The position numbers and the translations under genes are program-made. Source: Takakia lepidozioides (Eukaryota; Streptophyta; Takakiopsida; Takakiales; Takakiaceae). Taken from it: DNA of 60,000 bases. Position 1 is the first letter of the stretch; every line of letters begins with the position of its first letter. Below, piece by piece: positions 1 to 10,102 of the stretch. The stretch lies in NCBI GenBank assembly GCA_030704615.1, contig CM060733.1:44704001-44764000 (forward strand), read 5' to 3'. Under the pieces are notes generated by a model, which saw only the letters and a program-made list of their open reading frames with translations, was not told where the DNA came from and ran no database searches.

Positions 1-352
1 GTGTCGGCTGTGTCGGCTGTGTGGCTGTGCCGGGCTGTGTCGACTGTGTCGGCTGTGTCGACTGTGACGGCTGTGTTGGCTGTGTTGGCTGTGACGACTG
101 TGACGGCTGTGTTGGCTGTGTTGGCTGTGACGACTGTGACGGGCTGTGTTGGCTGTGTGGGCTGTGATGGCTGTGTGGGCTGTGATGGATGTGTGGGCTG
201 TGATGGTTGTGTGGGCTGTGACGGTTGTGTAACCCCCCTCTACAGTGCGCTGCTGTCACCCCTAAGGCTCCTGTTGGTCTCAGTCTGTGCAAAAATTAAG
301 GGTACCCTACAGATCCCGTATAAGTGTCTAAGTCCCCGACAGTCCTCTAACA
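1..352. repeat. LTR-like repeat with GGCTGTG minisatellite (copy 1, cut by window edge)
   Basis: Bases 1-235 are a degenerate tandem array of the short unit GGCTGTG with GACTGTGAC variants. Bases 241-352 are non-repetitive and match 17,205-17,316 closely, including the shared words CAAAAATTAAGGGTACCCTA and GTCTAAGTCCC. Both copies stop at CTCTAACA, which on the opposite strand reads TGTTAGAG, a form typical of LTR starts. Because the copy at 17,040-17,316 sits upstream of a minus-strand Gypsy element, this is probably the end of a related LTR. The other LTR end lies outside the window. Confidence 0.5.
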
Positions 353-409
353 GGTGTCAGTTTGCCTCAATCAAAGGTGGTCGTCCTGGAGGGCTCCCCT
401 GCTGCTACC

Positions 410-603
410 CCTAGTAAGAAACAGAAAGCCCATGAGAGGGCAAAAGAGAGGGCAAAAGAACAGGCGAGACAGAAGGCTAGCTAGGAGGAAAGAGAAAAGG
501 CCATTGAAGAGGCTAGGGGTGTCGAAATGACAGATGCTCATGTAAGCGAGGGATGCACAGAGATGGTGGATCCCTCCAAGACACCAGAAAATAGGCAGTA
601 ACA
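410..603 (+). pseudogene. Lys/Glu-rich N-terminal segment of gene A, with in-frame stops
   Basis: One reading frame encodes a basic/acidic segment with SKKQK and a run of K/E/R/A, then an acidic stretch. It is interrupted by TAG near 482 and TAA near 599. Similar low-complexity charged sequence occurs in exon 1 of gene B, so this is probably the equivalent 5' end of gene A. The link is inferred from position and composition, not from clear residue matches. Confidence 0.35.
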
Positions 604-713
604 CACCGGCTGCATCCTTACCGGTTACACCATCGCGGGCAAGAGCAGCCCCCGCAATTACCCATACGGTGGAGACTGGAGGAGGGGAAAGCACACCATA
701 AAGGCCACGAATT

Positions 714-1470
714 GTGCAAGTTCGAGGTGAAGCCGGGGAGAGGGCAGTAGAGACAGGGAGAGTGCTCGAGGTGGTTCCGCCGGTGGTTGACCATGTTGAG
801 GAGGATGACAGGGAGCTTTCTGACCAGGATGACATCCTCCCGGACATCCCCAGGCCCCAAACCCGCAGCATACAGGCTGGATTTGGCGGTCTTGGTGGGC
901 TGCCGGAGAACCCCTCTGCAGCAGACGTCATGTTGGAGGCGGATATGAAGTTGGCCACTGCCAAGATGTTGGAGGCAACCCACAGCAACATTGGCAGGGT
1001 GCTGGGGGGCATGGTGTACCCGGCCAAGCTTCGAATTCCCCTTTGCCGCTTGGTGTCATTGCAGGTGGTGAGACCTGCCCTCCCAGGCGATATCGACAAG
1101 CTGAATTTCTCTTTCCAGGAGGGATATCGAATGGGGTCTGCCGCGTTTTACGTTTCCATTGAGAACGACCACGGAGCTTCCCGTCCCCAAACTTCCGATG
1201 AGGTGGACAAATGGGGTCCCCATTGGCAAAGGCAAAATTTGGAGTTCGAGAGATCGATTGCTACTATCTGATCCTCTTTCCAGCACTTTCCGGAAGATGT
1301 TTGTTTTACGTGTGGGACGGCAATCATCGCCTCCTGGCATGGATGGAGTACATAGCCGAAGCCCACCCCAACGACCTGGATTGGCATTTTGCCGTGGAGT
1401 GTGTTGTGCTGAAGGTTGCGGGGCCCAAAGATCGCAGTCTTCTCAAAGCTGCAATGGCGGACATCAACTC
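714..1470 (+). pseudogene. Gene A exon a: ParB-like domain, frameshifted
   Basis: This exon matches the start of gene B (22,425-21,831). Shared motifs are IPLCRLVS, VVRP, AFYVS and then WDGNHRLLAWM. The last is a ParB/sulfiredoxin-type DGxHRxxA motif, a nucleotide-binding or nuclease-like fold in bacterial and phage proteins. The frame changes twice here and not in gene B: about +1 near 1,250, and a 4-nt GTTT duplication near 1,300 just before the WDGNHR motif. The exon ends at a good donor, GTAAGT at 1,471, in the same phase as gene B. Homology to gene B is clear; activity of this copy is unlikely. Confidence 0.7.
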
Positions 1471-1588
1471 GTAAGTTACAACGCCTCTTGCTTTTGGACT
1501 TTGAATTTGTAAGTCATTTCATTTCAAATCCTCATATTTGTTGCAAATTCCCATTTCAGTATTGTTTGATGGAAATGTGGCATTGCAG

Positions 1589-2687
1589 GGTGACTGAGAA
1601 TGCCTTCATTGCCACCAACTTGTCCCATATGCTCTTCCGAGTGAAGGATGTTAGAAAGCAGGGGGTGCAAGAGTTTACCAATTCGCTCAGTGCCGACCTC
1701 CTGCGCAAGTCGGAGGCAAAGGCAGACAAAACCTGGTATAGGCTGAGCATAGATGCCATGGTGGACTACATATTTTGGGTAAAGCTCCTCACTGTTTTGT
1801 TGAGCTAATCTGTCTCTCCTCCCCCAATAGAAGAAAAAGTATTGAGCATGATCTCTAATCTTATGTGCGCATTCTTGACAGACAAAAATTCAGCAGGATT
1901 TGGCACATGCGTGGAGGTTCTACATGGAGTCAGAGGAGAAGAAACTAACCCTCCCGGCACTCGAATCGTATCTCAAAGCTGCGGAGGCGAAGGCCCCGCA
2001 AAAGTACAAGTCGCGGATGGTAAAGTACGTGGCCATAGCTGATCCCGCCCTTGGTGCCGACTTTCTGGTGGAGGTGGGGAAGCACTATTCCCGCGCTCTG
2101 AAGCCCACGATGACATTGGAGAAGCTCCATCGTCTAGCCACATCTTGTGTGGATGCAACAGGAAAGGTGATACATTCTTAACCAAATTGTGGTGGCAACA
2201 ACTCGTTTTTGTCGTGTTTGGTGCTTATGAATATGCTAGGTGGTTGGACAGACCCGGTGGCTCCAAATCTAGAATGGTTCCCAAAGTACAAGGGACATGT
2301 GGAGCTTCCCCAAACTCGACAAACTGTCTGACCCCACATTCGACATGTGGATGAACCGCATGACATGGTGGTTTGAGGTACTTACCCACGCTTCATTTGG
2401 CGCTTCTACTCTTGTAGTTGGAGGATTTATTGTATTTTTTGAGGAAAGCGATCTGATGGAGAATCTCCACAGGTGACGACGAATGCGCAAGAGCAACTAG
2501 ACACACAAGCACATCAGTTCAAGCTGGAGATTTCTGGTGCAGCAGAGAGCCTACGCGACTATGTGACGAGGTACTTTCTGCTCTACAAAACCAACCTATT
2601 CTTTCGGGAAATACCCCATGCCCGCCGGAGCCACGAGTTCACCAACCAGCCGAACGCGGACAAAGCAACAATGCGCCTTTTGTACAG
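1589..2687 (+). pseudogene. Gene A exons b-e: middle region, unknown domain
   Basis: Four exons can be placed by splice sites and alignment to gene B: 1,589-1,778, 1,882-2,166, 2,240-2,377 and 2,473-2,687. All have GT-AG borders and phases that agree with gene B. Exon b shares a tryptophan-tyrosine motif (TWY) and AFMEYM/AMVDYI-type sequence. Exon c shares EKLHRL. Exon d shares WLQI, but gene B's next Trp is TAG here (2,270-2,272). The intron between exons c and d (2,167-2,239) is absent from gene B, which reads through. The function of this region is not recognised; it links the ParB-like and methyltransferase-like parts. Confidence 0.65.
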
Positions 2688-2779
2688 GTACATACGCGAT
2701 GCCTTCCTTTCAAGTCCTTGCATTTCAGGATGTTAGAGGCCTCATGTGGCGCATGAAAATTAGTTGTTAAGAAGTCCTT

Positions 2780-3235
2780 GGAAAAATGGCGCCGAATTTC
2801 CAGTTCAGGGCTCCCACAATGGCTAAGTCCCTAGGGTGGCTGGCACCGAAAACCGAAATTCGGCGCCATTTTTCCAATTCCAGGCCCAGTCAGTTCTGGG
2901 ACTTAGCCATTTTCGGCCCGGACCTGGGAAAATGGCACCGAATTTCCAGTTCAGGGCTCCCAAAATGGCTAAGTCCCTAGGGTGGCTGGCACCGAAAACC
3001 GAGATTCGGCGCCATTTTTCCAATTCAAGGCCCAGTCAGTTCTGGGACTTAGCCATTTTCCGGGCCGGACCTGGGAAAATGGCGCCGAATTTCCATCTCA
3101 GGGCTCCCAAAATGGCTAAGTCCCTAGGGTGGCTGGCACCGAAAACCGAAATTCGGCGCCATTTTTCCAGTTCTAGGCCCAGTCAGTTCTGCTCCAACCT
3201 GGGAAAATGGTGCCGAATTTCCAGTTCAGGGACCT
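2780..3235. repeat. 146-bp tandem repeat, about 3.1 units, built of nested inverted repeats
   Basis: Units begin at about 2,786, 2,932 and 3,079, with a shortened fourth at 3,207. Each contains a perfect 18-bp inverted pair (AAAAATGGCGCCGAATTT and its complement) enclosing a second inverted pair built on AAAATGGCTAAGTCCC. The array lies entirely in the intron between exons e and f of gene A and is absent from the matching intron of gene B. The long open frames seen here are produced by the repeat and are not taken as coding. Confidence 0.85.
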
Positions 3236-3260
3236 CATTCTGTGTTTTTCATGAATGCAG

Positions 3261-4412
3261 GTACTGCAAGTTCTCCCTTTTGGAGAAAGGTCATCTGTCC
3301 TTTGAGCCACCATTCTTCCTGGCATGGAGGAACCCTGGGGCTGACTCCATGCACACTGACATTATTGTGAAGGAGTGGCATCTGGAACATTTGCGTGATT
3401 GACCTTGGTATGTGGACCTTCCGCCCGGCTCGCTCGACCCATCCGAGTTTCAATTGAAGCTGGATGCTGAGGCCCGACAAAACCGGGCTCCGCTGCCTCC
3501 GCTGGGTCCAAAGGAGGCAAAAGCGCTTGCGAACTCCAGGAAAGCGGCAGAGCTTGCTCAGGCAGGAATTCAGGAGAAATTGAATGAGAAGAATAAAGGC
3601 CAAAAGAAAAGGACAAGGAAACAGGGGAGTACAGTAACCCCCAAAAAACAGAAAACCATCGGGGCATCGGAGGAGGCGCAGGAGGGGACCCAAGGGAGTG
3701 ACTCGGACGACGACTTTGTTCAAGGTCCTGCGACTGCTGCTGCTACCAAGTCACCTGTCGTCCGGGTTCCCAAGTCAGTTCGGAGTGGGACTGGCTCTGC
3801 CAAGAAGTTGGCATTTGAGGGCGAGCCTACATGGCGGTATTCGGCGGTGACGTTTACGCACAGGCCAAAGCTAGAACCCCCAACCATCATCCAATGCGTC
3901 AATGAGAGCTTCCTTGACGCTCTGGCTGCCAGGGCAAAGAAGGTGGCACACAACAAGTCTCTGGAGGAGCAGAAGGGGAAAGCCAAGAGGAGGGCTACCG
4001 GTACAGAGCCTAAAGACACCCCTGGTTTTGAAGCCATGATGGAATTCTTCACGGCTGTGAGCACGGATTGCAAGAGCACTCGGGGGGGGGGGGGGGGGGG
4101 GGGGGTGGGGGGGGGGGGGGTGAGGTGGAGAGAGCTTGCGATATGATTCTCCTCGACATTCCAGATGGGGAGCTGCTGGAGGGCTTGGATGGTGTGCCCA
4201 CCTGGAACAGGTTTACTGAGGACTACTGGAAAGCCGGGTTTGGGCTGGCGGGGATGCTGCTGGATGACGGTGGATGTGTGGTTGTCCTTGCCACAAGAGG
4301 GAAGACCACAGAGAATGTTGTGGCAAGATGGACACCGACAAGTGTCACCTCGGTCCTCCTCAGAAAATGGTTCTGCATCAATACACAGGGGTTGCGAACA
4401 GAGGGCCAAAGT
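3261..4412 (+). pseudogene. Gene A exon f: linker and catalytic-side half of methyltransferase-like domain
   Basis: The exon starts after GAATGCAG and ends at GTAAGT (4,413). Its first part aligns with gene B exon 20,505-19,854: YCKFSLLE against YIKFVLLE, and WYVDLPP against WYLDCPP. A TGA at 3,400-3,402 falls where gene B has a Cys codon. A long Lys/Gln/Ala-rich linker follows. After a poly-G tract comes MILLDIPDG, the same motif as LIILDIPDG in gene B. It sits where permuted (beta-class) N4/N6 methyltransferases carry the catalytic DPPY motif. Gene B has an intron at the position of the poly-G tract; this copy has none. Confidence 0.65.
4081..4122 (+). repeat. Poly-G tract (about 42 nt, interrupted by T)
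   Basis: An almost pure G run lies inside the coding part of gene A, between the linker and the methyltransferase motif. Its length breaks the frame. It occupies the position of a gene B intron (19,853-19,752). Tracts of this kind are prone to replication slippage, quadruplex formation and assembly error. Confidence 0.85.
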
Positions 4413-4500
4413 GTAAGTTATCAATCTATTGCATTCACCTCATATTGTGGTGTATCTAAACTAGATCCCGGAGTTGATCCCTCTTTTGTTGGATGTGCAG

Positions 4501-5477
4501 ACATTGGTGTTTGAGGCATATTGCTTGTGAAGAGAGGGTCTACGTTCAAATTCCGCAACGACGGTTGTCTTGTTGATGCCGCTGTGGACCCTGTTACCTA
4601 CGATGTCATCTACAACTATGTGCCGAAGGACACAAAGACAGGCAAACCGTGGCGGTACAGCCGGACCCGGAGCCCTACTTTCATCCAAACCCTCATGGAG
4701 ACGTGCTCGGATGTTCAAGGGCGGATTCTTGACCTCACATGTGGCACAGGTAAGCCTTCACGTGCTCAGTTTGTCCCCTGGCCCGATTGCAATTGCATGC
4801 CACAAGCTATTAACTGTCCGCTTGTTCCTCAGGTGCTTCAATGTGGGCAGGGACGTTGTCCAATAGGCATGTGTTTGCCTTCGAGCCAGATACTGCCCTC
4901 CACAACTCGGAACTTGGAGCGGCTGAACGTCTGCCAAAAGAGGAAGAGGCATCCTCGGAGGATGAGGAAAAATCTGAGAAGGAGCAGGGGGAGGAACAAG
5001 TTGGGATCGAGGCCGAGGAGCCCCCGGTTTACGAGTGAGTGGTCGCATTGTAAGTTGCCTCCTGATTTCGTGAGGCACCTCCCTTCGCTCTCTTATTTCA
5101 TTGAAATACCCTTTCTGCTTCTGCTGGTATTGACATTCTTGAAGTGGATTTGTTCTTACTGTAGGATGCCAAGTACTGCAGGAGGGACATCTACACCGGA
5201 GTTCATGGGCAAGAGGAACGTGCCTTTTTTTGCCAGGGGGGATTTCATGCCTAGTCCAGAAAGGGACTACATCCTTCTTATTTATGTTGCCCGGCTTGCT
5301 TCGGTGTCCATTAGGAGGTGTTCCGAACCTAGTCGTGTACAACAGATTTTAGACAAGGCAAGCCTCAAGAAAATGAAGATGAGGGAGGAGGCAGCAGCTA
5401 TTAGAGCCCGTCGGGCTCGTAGATTTGTCTTGGATTCTGCTGAGGAAAGTGGGGGTGAAGAGGCAGAAGATTCCTAG
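4501..5477 (+). pseudogene. Gene A exons g-i: SAM-binding half of methyltransferase-like domain and acidic tail
   Basis: Exons are 4,501-4,749, 4,833-5,034 and 5,165-5,477. Exon g carries SPTFIQTLMETC and then ILDLTCGTG. These correspond to motif X and motif I (glycine-rich SAM loop) of permuted N4/N6 methyltransferases. Exon h completes the loop and continues with HVFAFEPD, equivalent to the GIE-D ribose-binding motif II, then an acidic tail. Exon i ends in an Arg-rich segment and acidic tail like that of gene B. Exon g is 1 nt short relative to gene B phase, with the lesion near 4,527; the later phases agree with gene B. Confidence 0.7.
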
Positions 5478-5687
5478 GAGGTGAGGTGGACAGTCCCCTA
5501 AGGAGAGGACGGAATTTTTGAGAGGCATAGTGCAACTGATGCATCACAGAGCTTGGAGGATGGGGGGGATGAGGGGGATGAGGAAGAAGGAGGGGCAAGT
5601 TCCTCGGAGGGTGTAGGAGAGTAGTTCCCATTCCTGCTATGACAGTTAGGACACACTTGTATAGACGTGGCTTGCCACCAAATTTGC

Positions 5688-5693
5688 AATAAA
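5688..5693 (+). terminator. Polyadenylation signal AATAAA of gene A
   Basis: A canonical AATAAA lies 211 bp after the gene A stop codon, followed by T-rich sequence. It is consistent with a 3' end formed here before the gene decayed. Confidence 0.5.
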
Positions 5694-5729
5694 ATGTTGT
5701 ATTTCATTGCTATGACGAGTCCACATGAC

Positions 5730-5760
5730 CCTATTTCCGTGCCTCCTAACCCTATTTCCG
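5730..5760 (+). repeat. Two CCTATTTCCG motifs downstream of gene A
   Basis: The 10-mer occurs at 5,730 and 5,751, with 21-bp spacing, about 253 bp after the gene A stop. The same 10-mer occurs three times at 18,001-18,049, about 258 bp beyond the gene B stop, with 19-20-bp spacing. Relative to the two genes the orientation is opposite. Confidence 0.7.
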
Positions 5761-5863
5761 TGGACACACAATGGCCCGCTCATGTTTTTTTTTTTTTTCC
5801 GCTCATGAAATAGCAGCCCCCCTACAAGGGCACTACCTTTTCCATTTACAAAGAACATTGAAC

Positions 5864-7380
5864 TTAAACAAGTACAAGTGCAGGGGGTACCTTCCAATAT
5901 GGTAAATCCCATAGGCAGCTGCGCCTTTTGATACCATGAACCTTGACTGGATGAACTTCAGCATCAAGAAAAGCACGGGGGTCAAGGTCATAACCTTTAG
6001 CCTCAACACCAGCGGCCTTTTGTTCAACCGGTGTGAACCGATGTGGCTTCGCACGCATCTCCATCTGTCCATTGAAGTGTATGCGGTTCCTGCGGTATGG
6101 ATGGGCCTGAGTGAGGAACCTGCGGTTACCTTGGTAGACAGTTTTGCCTAGAACTTTTGAGAGTCTTGCATCTACATGAGGACCGCATACTGGACACCAT
6201 TTGTAGCCTTTTGTGACACATCCTGCAAGTAGGCCATAAACAGGAAAATCGTGGATGCTCCACAATAATATGGCGCGTAGTATGAAGGTTCTCTCACCAA
6301 CAGGTTTGCATATGTCATATGCCCGAAACCCCTTCCACAAAATAAGTAACTCCTCCATCAGTGGTGCTAAGTACACATCTATGTGCTCACTTATAACTGA
6401 CTGCTTTCCTGGAATCAAGAGAGTAAGCATGACAAATAACTTTTTTGTAGTGAGCCAGGGAGGTACGTTGTATACCAGCGTCAACACTGGCCATGTTGAC
6501 CAGCAATTGTTTTTATCACCAAACGGGTTGACTCCATCGAAGGAAAAACCAAGCCTTACATTGCGAGGCTCTGCTGCAAAGTCGGGCCAAGTAGCATCAA
6601 TGTGATTCCAAACCTTTGAATCAGCTGCATGGCGTACAAGGCCATCGTTGCTTGCATTCCGACTGTGCCAGGTCATTAATTTTGCAATAGAAGAGCATCT
6701 ATACATACGCAGAAGGTGTGGTATCAATGGAAAATGGCAAAGCACCTTAACAAGTACCTTGGATCTCCCCATATTTTTGAATCTGGCGCTTTGACACTTG
6801 GGGCAACTCTCTGAAGCTTTCAAGTCCCCCCCTAAACAACACACACCCCTTTGGGCAAGCATCGATCTTCTCATAAGCAAGGCCAAGCTTGCTCACCATG
6901 GTCTTTGCATGGTAGAAAGATGTGGGTAGTACGTTTGGTTGTGGCCACAAGATTTTTTGCAGCAAAGAGAACATTTCATCCGTAAAGCCATTTGTAACCC
7001 CATGTGTTGCGCATAGATTCATTATAAGCATGGTGGATGCAAGCTTAGAGGATTTACAGCCTTCATATAAAGGTAGACATGCCTCTTCCAATGAGATGGG
7101 ATGTTTGTGTCACCGGGAACATCTAGGTCATCTAATTCCACTTCTGCCCCATTTCTAGTTTCAGGTGTGTCTATGATCTGAAAGGTCTCTTGGATCATGC
7201 GCTGTACCTCAACAATTCTGTCCAATTCTCCATATGTCCGATGATTTGCTAAAGCTACGTCGTCACCAACCACCATGGCCGTGTCTTCCCATTCATCGTC
7301 AAAAGCATGCCTCCTTGCTCCTCTCCAGGATCTGAACGCAGGGGATCTATGATTGGCCATTAGATGTTTTCTCACTATCT
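5864..7380 (-). pseudogene. CACTA (En/Spm) TNP2-type transposase remnant
   Basis: Read on the minus strand, the fragments give the order seen in plant TNP2 transposases. An N-terminal piece starts with KHLMANHRSPAF, followed by a helical segment with AYEKIDACPKGCVLF, a zinc-binding CPKC, then GFSFDGVNPFG, STWPV, YNVPPWL, DVYLAPLMEEL and DFPVYGLLAG, and CPVCG. These are hallmarks of the Transposase_21 family that moves CACTA elements. The frame changes near 6,830 within a run of seven C on the plus strand, and again near 7,060, so this copy looks inactive or misassembled. No confident CACTA termini were found next to it. The C-terminal part of a full TNP2 protein is missing. Confidence 0.85.
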
Positions 7381-8122
7381 CTATAGAGACCGGACGTCCA
7401 CCTTTACAGTGATTGCAAAGGCATCTTAACTTGTTGAGATCATACTCTCAACACCGCGCAACCTCACGCAGAAAAAGAGCATCGTCGCGCTGTTGTAATC
7501 TCAGCATGGCAGCTGCTCTGTCAGGCTCCATGATGCTAAGGAATTCCTTTCCTGGTATGAGAGGAGAATCAAGATTAATATACCAAGTCCCTAAAAAGCA
7601 AGAATTTCAACAATCTACTGTACGTTTCTACTCATAGAGTTGTAAGGTACCACTTTTCGAAGTGGTTGTTTCACACCTCATATTTCTACTTTAGAACTAC
7701 AAAAGGAGTGAGTATGACTCTTACAGTGCAGAAAATGGAAAAAATTGCATCTTGTCATCTACAAACCGCCTTCTTAGTAATATTCAGAGTGGATTGAATC
7801 ACTACGTGGTGACCTAGCACACCCTACTTCTAGGTACAAGCTATAGTGCTTTAAGATAGGATGTCTTGAAAGTTGTGAGCAGTAGCCCAGCCCATCATAT
7901 GCATTTGTAGTTAGCACAAAGCCGTTAGCCCGTTTGTTGTCATATGCTTATATCAACAGCCTCCTCCATCGCTCAATCTGAATGTGCACTTGTAGGGTTT
8001 AGTTAGGCTCAATCTCTTCTCAATTTTGCTGAAGGAGAGTACAGGTTCTATAGCAAAGAGTGAACGCAGCCCAAAACATTTGAACGACGATGGCACTGGA
8101 GGCAATTTGGCAAGAGCACTTG
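7381..8122. other. No gene recognised
   Basis: AT-rich sequence upstream of the TNP2 remnant with only short open frames. No RNA gene, terminal repeat or splice-supported exon was seen. Confidence 0.5.
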
Positions 8123-8264
8123 TGTCACGGCCCTTTGCCTTGAGGGCAGGGGGTCGGGACACAGGAGGGGCTGCCCCTGTGGTGGGGCAGTGGCAGCGAT
8201 AGGTACGGGGGGCTGAAGCACTCTTGAGTGCCCAAGGCACTCAAGGAAGGCGGAGGTGCTCACT
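8123..8264 (+). mobile_element. LTR fragment, TGTCACGG family
   Basis: This stretch starts TGTCACGGCCC and matches the reverse complement of the last about 140 bases of the LTR at 36,665-37,373, including TTGCCTTGAGGGCAGGGGGT and CTGCCCCTGTGGTGGGG. Similarity stops near 8,264. It is a solo or truncated LTR in the opposite orientation to that LTR, or a member of a related family. Confidence 0.7.
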
Positions 8265-8738
8265 GGGTGCTTGACAGAAGAAAACCCCCTGGATTCCCAA
8301 GCTGCCCATCTCTTTGCTAGCCCACGATCTTCCATTGAGGGGGTGGAGGTGTTAAGGAACAGATGTTGCCTCAATGTTTCAGAAAATGTGGTAGGCTCCT
8401 TTTTAACAGAAAACTTCTTAGGCTGTTCCAAGATTTCCAGATGGAAGCCCAGAGAGGAGAGCCAGGGGACTTATGGTGTTCTAATGTCATATGCACAAAA
8501 TTCAAAAGGGATTTTCAACTGCCACGTACGTTGAACCTATATTGTTTGCCTAAAATTGTATACATAGAAATGTTGACAAATATCATAGATCCATTCCAAT
8601 CAACACATACAACACATTCAGTCCACAGAGAAGAATGTATTCCCCCAAAAAAATTGAAAAAATCAATTCCAAGTGTGAGATATACAAAAATGTATAATTG
8701 TTGTATTAGAAGGTATTATGTGTAAAAGCAAACACCAC

Positions 8739-9595
8739 TGTACATGGGAACACACTAGACATAGGATGCGAGTTGAATGCGTGCGTGCCAGCCTGCAGGT
8801 ACGGTCGCCGGGGTTTGCCGGAGCTGGGGTGCCTTGGCGGGGCCCGCAGTCAAATCCCCACCCCCACGCAGTGCCGTTATCATTGCCTGTATTATAGTAC
8901 AAAACATAAAAATACTGAGGGTGTGCAAGAAAGTGGCGCGTAGCGTGGTGGCTGGATGCATTAACCTACACTGTGCTGCCAGGTTCAATTCTCGCCTATG
9001 GTGCGGTGAGAGTCGTATGTTTAAGGATTTAACTGAAATACCATGAGACTTTTGCATCTCCAAAAAATTTCTAAGTCCCTCAAGCGGATCTCCGCTCCTT
9101 TGTTCCCAATCGCTGCTCCCCTGTCTTACTACTCCCCGCCGCTCCCTTGTTACTGCTCCCTTGCTACTACTCCTGGCTCCCTTGTGCTATTGCTCCCTTG
9201 TTATACTGCTTCGCCGCTCCAATAGTAGGGGAGCGGAGGAGCGGGGAGCAATAACAAGGGTGCGGGGGAGCGGGGAACAATAGCAGGGGAGCGGGGAACA
9301 ATAGCAGGGGAGCGGAGAATTGAGGAGTAGAGGAACGGGGAGCAATAACAGGGGAGCGGAGGAGCGGGGAACAGGGATCGGCGGAGCGGGAACAGGGGAG
9401 CGCCGTAGTGGGAACGTGGAGCGTGGGACCCTCGGATGGGCGTGAAGCATACACGAGGGAAGGGGGGGGGGGGGGGGGGGTGGGGATTTGACCGCAGGCC
9501 CAGGGGGCACTCCGGTTAGCTCCGGGGATCGTACCGACAAGCCTCGCACGCGCGCATTCAACTCCCATCCTATGTCTAGTATAAACCCTGTACAT
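8739..9595. mobile_element. Fold-back (TIR) element with inverted ends of about 130 bp
   Basis: The left end (8,739-8,875) and the reverse complement of the right end (9,465-9,595) share, in order, TGTACA, GGG, ACTAGACATAGGATG, GAGTTGAATGCG and GGTCAAATCCCCACCCCC-type sequence. No transposase is inside. Internally, 9,095-9,222 is pyrimidine-rich (GCTCCCTTGTTA-like) and 9,225-9,420 is its purine-rich counterpart (GGGGAGCGGGGAACAATAGC-like), forming a second inverted structure. A poly-G run lies at 9,462-9,480. The superfamily is unknown. Confidence 0.7.
8935..9012 (+). other. tRNA-like A/B-box pair inside the fold-back element
   Basis: TAGCGTGGTGG resembles a pol III A box, and GGTTCAATTCT about 45 bases later resembles a B box. 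The surrounding bases do not form a proper cloverleaf. It could be a tRNA-derived SINE head or chance. Confidence 0.2.
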
Positions 9596-9879
9596 GCATG
9601 TATTTGACGGACCTACAATAGTCGAAATTGAGTGCAATTTGTGGCGTTGAATATATGTGATATCAAAGAAAATCGAAAACTGGTCTCAGAAACTGAGTTC
9701 ATTAGAGATCTAGAGTCTTAAGCATCTTTGTCAAATCTGCAACCAGGCACCGGGCCGACTTCCCCTCTCCGCGTGGCATATTCTCCAAGTTTGACTTCCA
9801 AACTTCCTCTTCACTCCATGACCACTTTTCTAACGTTAATTCGCGTCCACCTGTCACTGACCCTATGGACTGTGTAATC

Positions 9880-10009
9880 TGTATGGGCTGTGTTGGGCTG
9901 TGACAGGCTGTGTGGCACTGTGGTGGGCTGTGATAGGTTGTGTCACGTTGTGATGTGCTGTGATAGGCTGTGTGACACTGTGATGGGTTGTGATAGGCTG
10001 TGTGACACT
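9880..10009. repeat. GGCTGTG minisatellite (copy 2), left edge of the Gypsy element
   Basis: A degenerate array of GGCTGTGTGACACTGTGAT-like units. It lies just beyond the 3' end of the minus-strand integrase, with a purine-rich stretch (GGCGGGAAG on the minus strand) immediately inside. That placement suggests it belongs to the 3' LTR of the element. Confidence 0.6.
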
Positions 10010-10102
10010 TGTACTTCCCGCCTTCGTCATACACTCGGCTTAACGACAAGTACTCCATACTCCGTTGGTATCACTGGCGCAGCCCGTGACTGCTTTTGCG
10101 TT

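Noticed and set aside
371-1099. A 242-codon minus-strand open frame over gene A
   Set aside because: It has no recognisable motif and lies opposite exon a, whose homology to gene B is clear.
1210-1330. Programmed -1 frameshift before the WDGNHR motif of gene A (A AAT TTG heptamer)
   Set aside because: Gene B reads the region with a different shift and no such heptamer. Alignment instead shows a 1-nt change and a 4-nt GTTT duplication in gene A.
2786-3402. Long open frames across the 146-bp repeat, suggesting a repetitive protein
   Set aside because: The frame is produced by the tandem repeat, lies inside a splice-supported intron of gene A and is open on both strands.
10060-10085. Primer-binding site for a plus-strand retrotransposon (TGGTATCA)
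   Set aside because: The adjacent coding sequence is on the minus strand and this is its 3' end. The match stops after eight bases.
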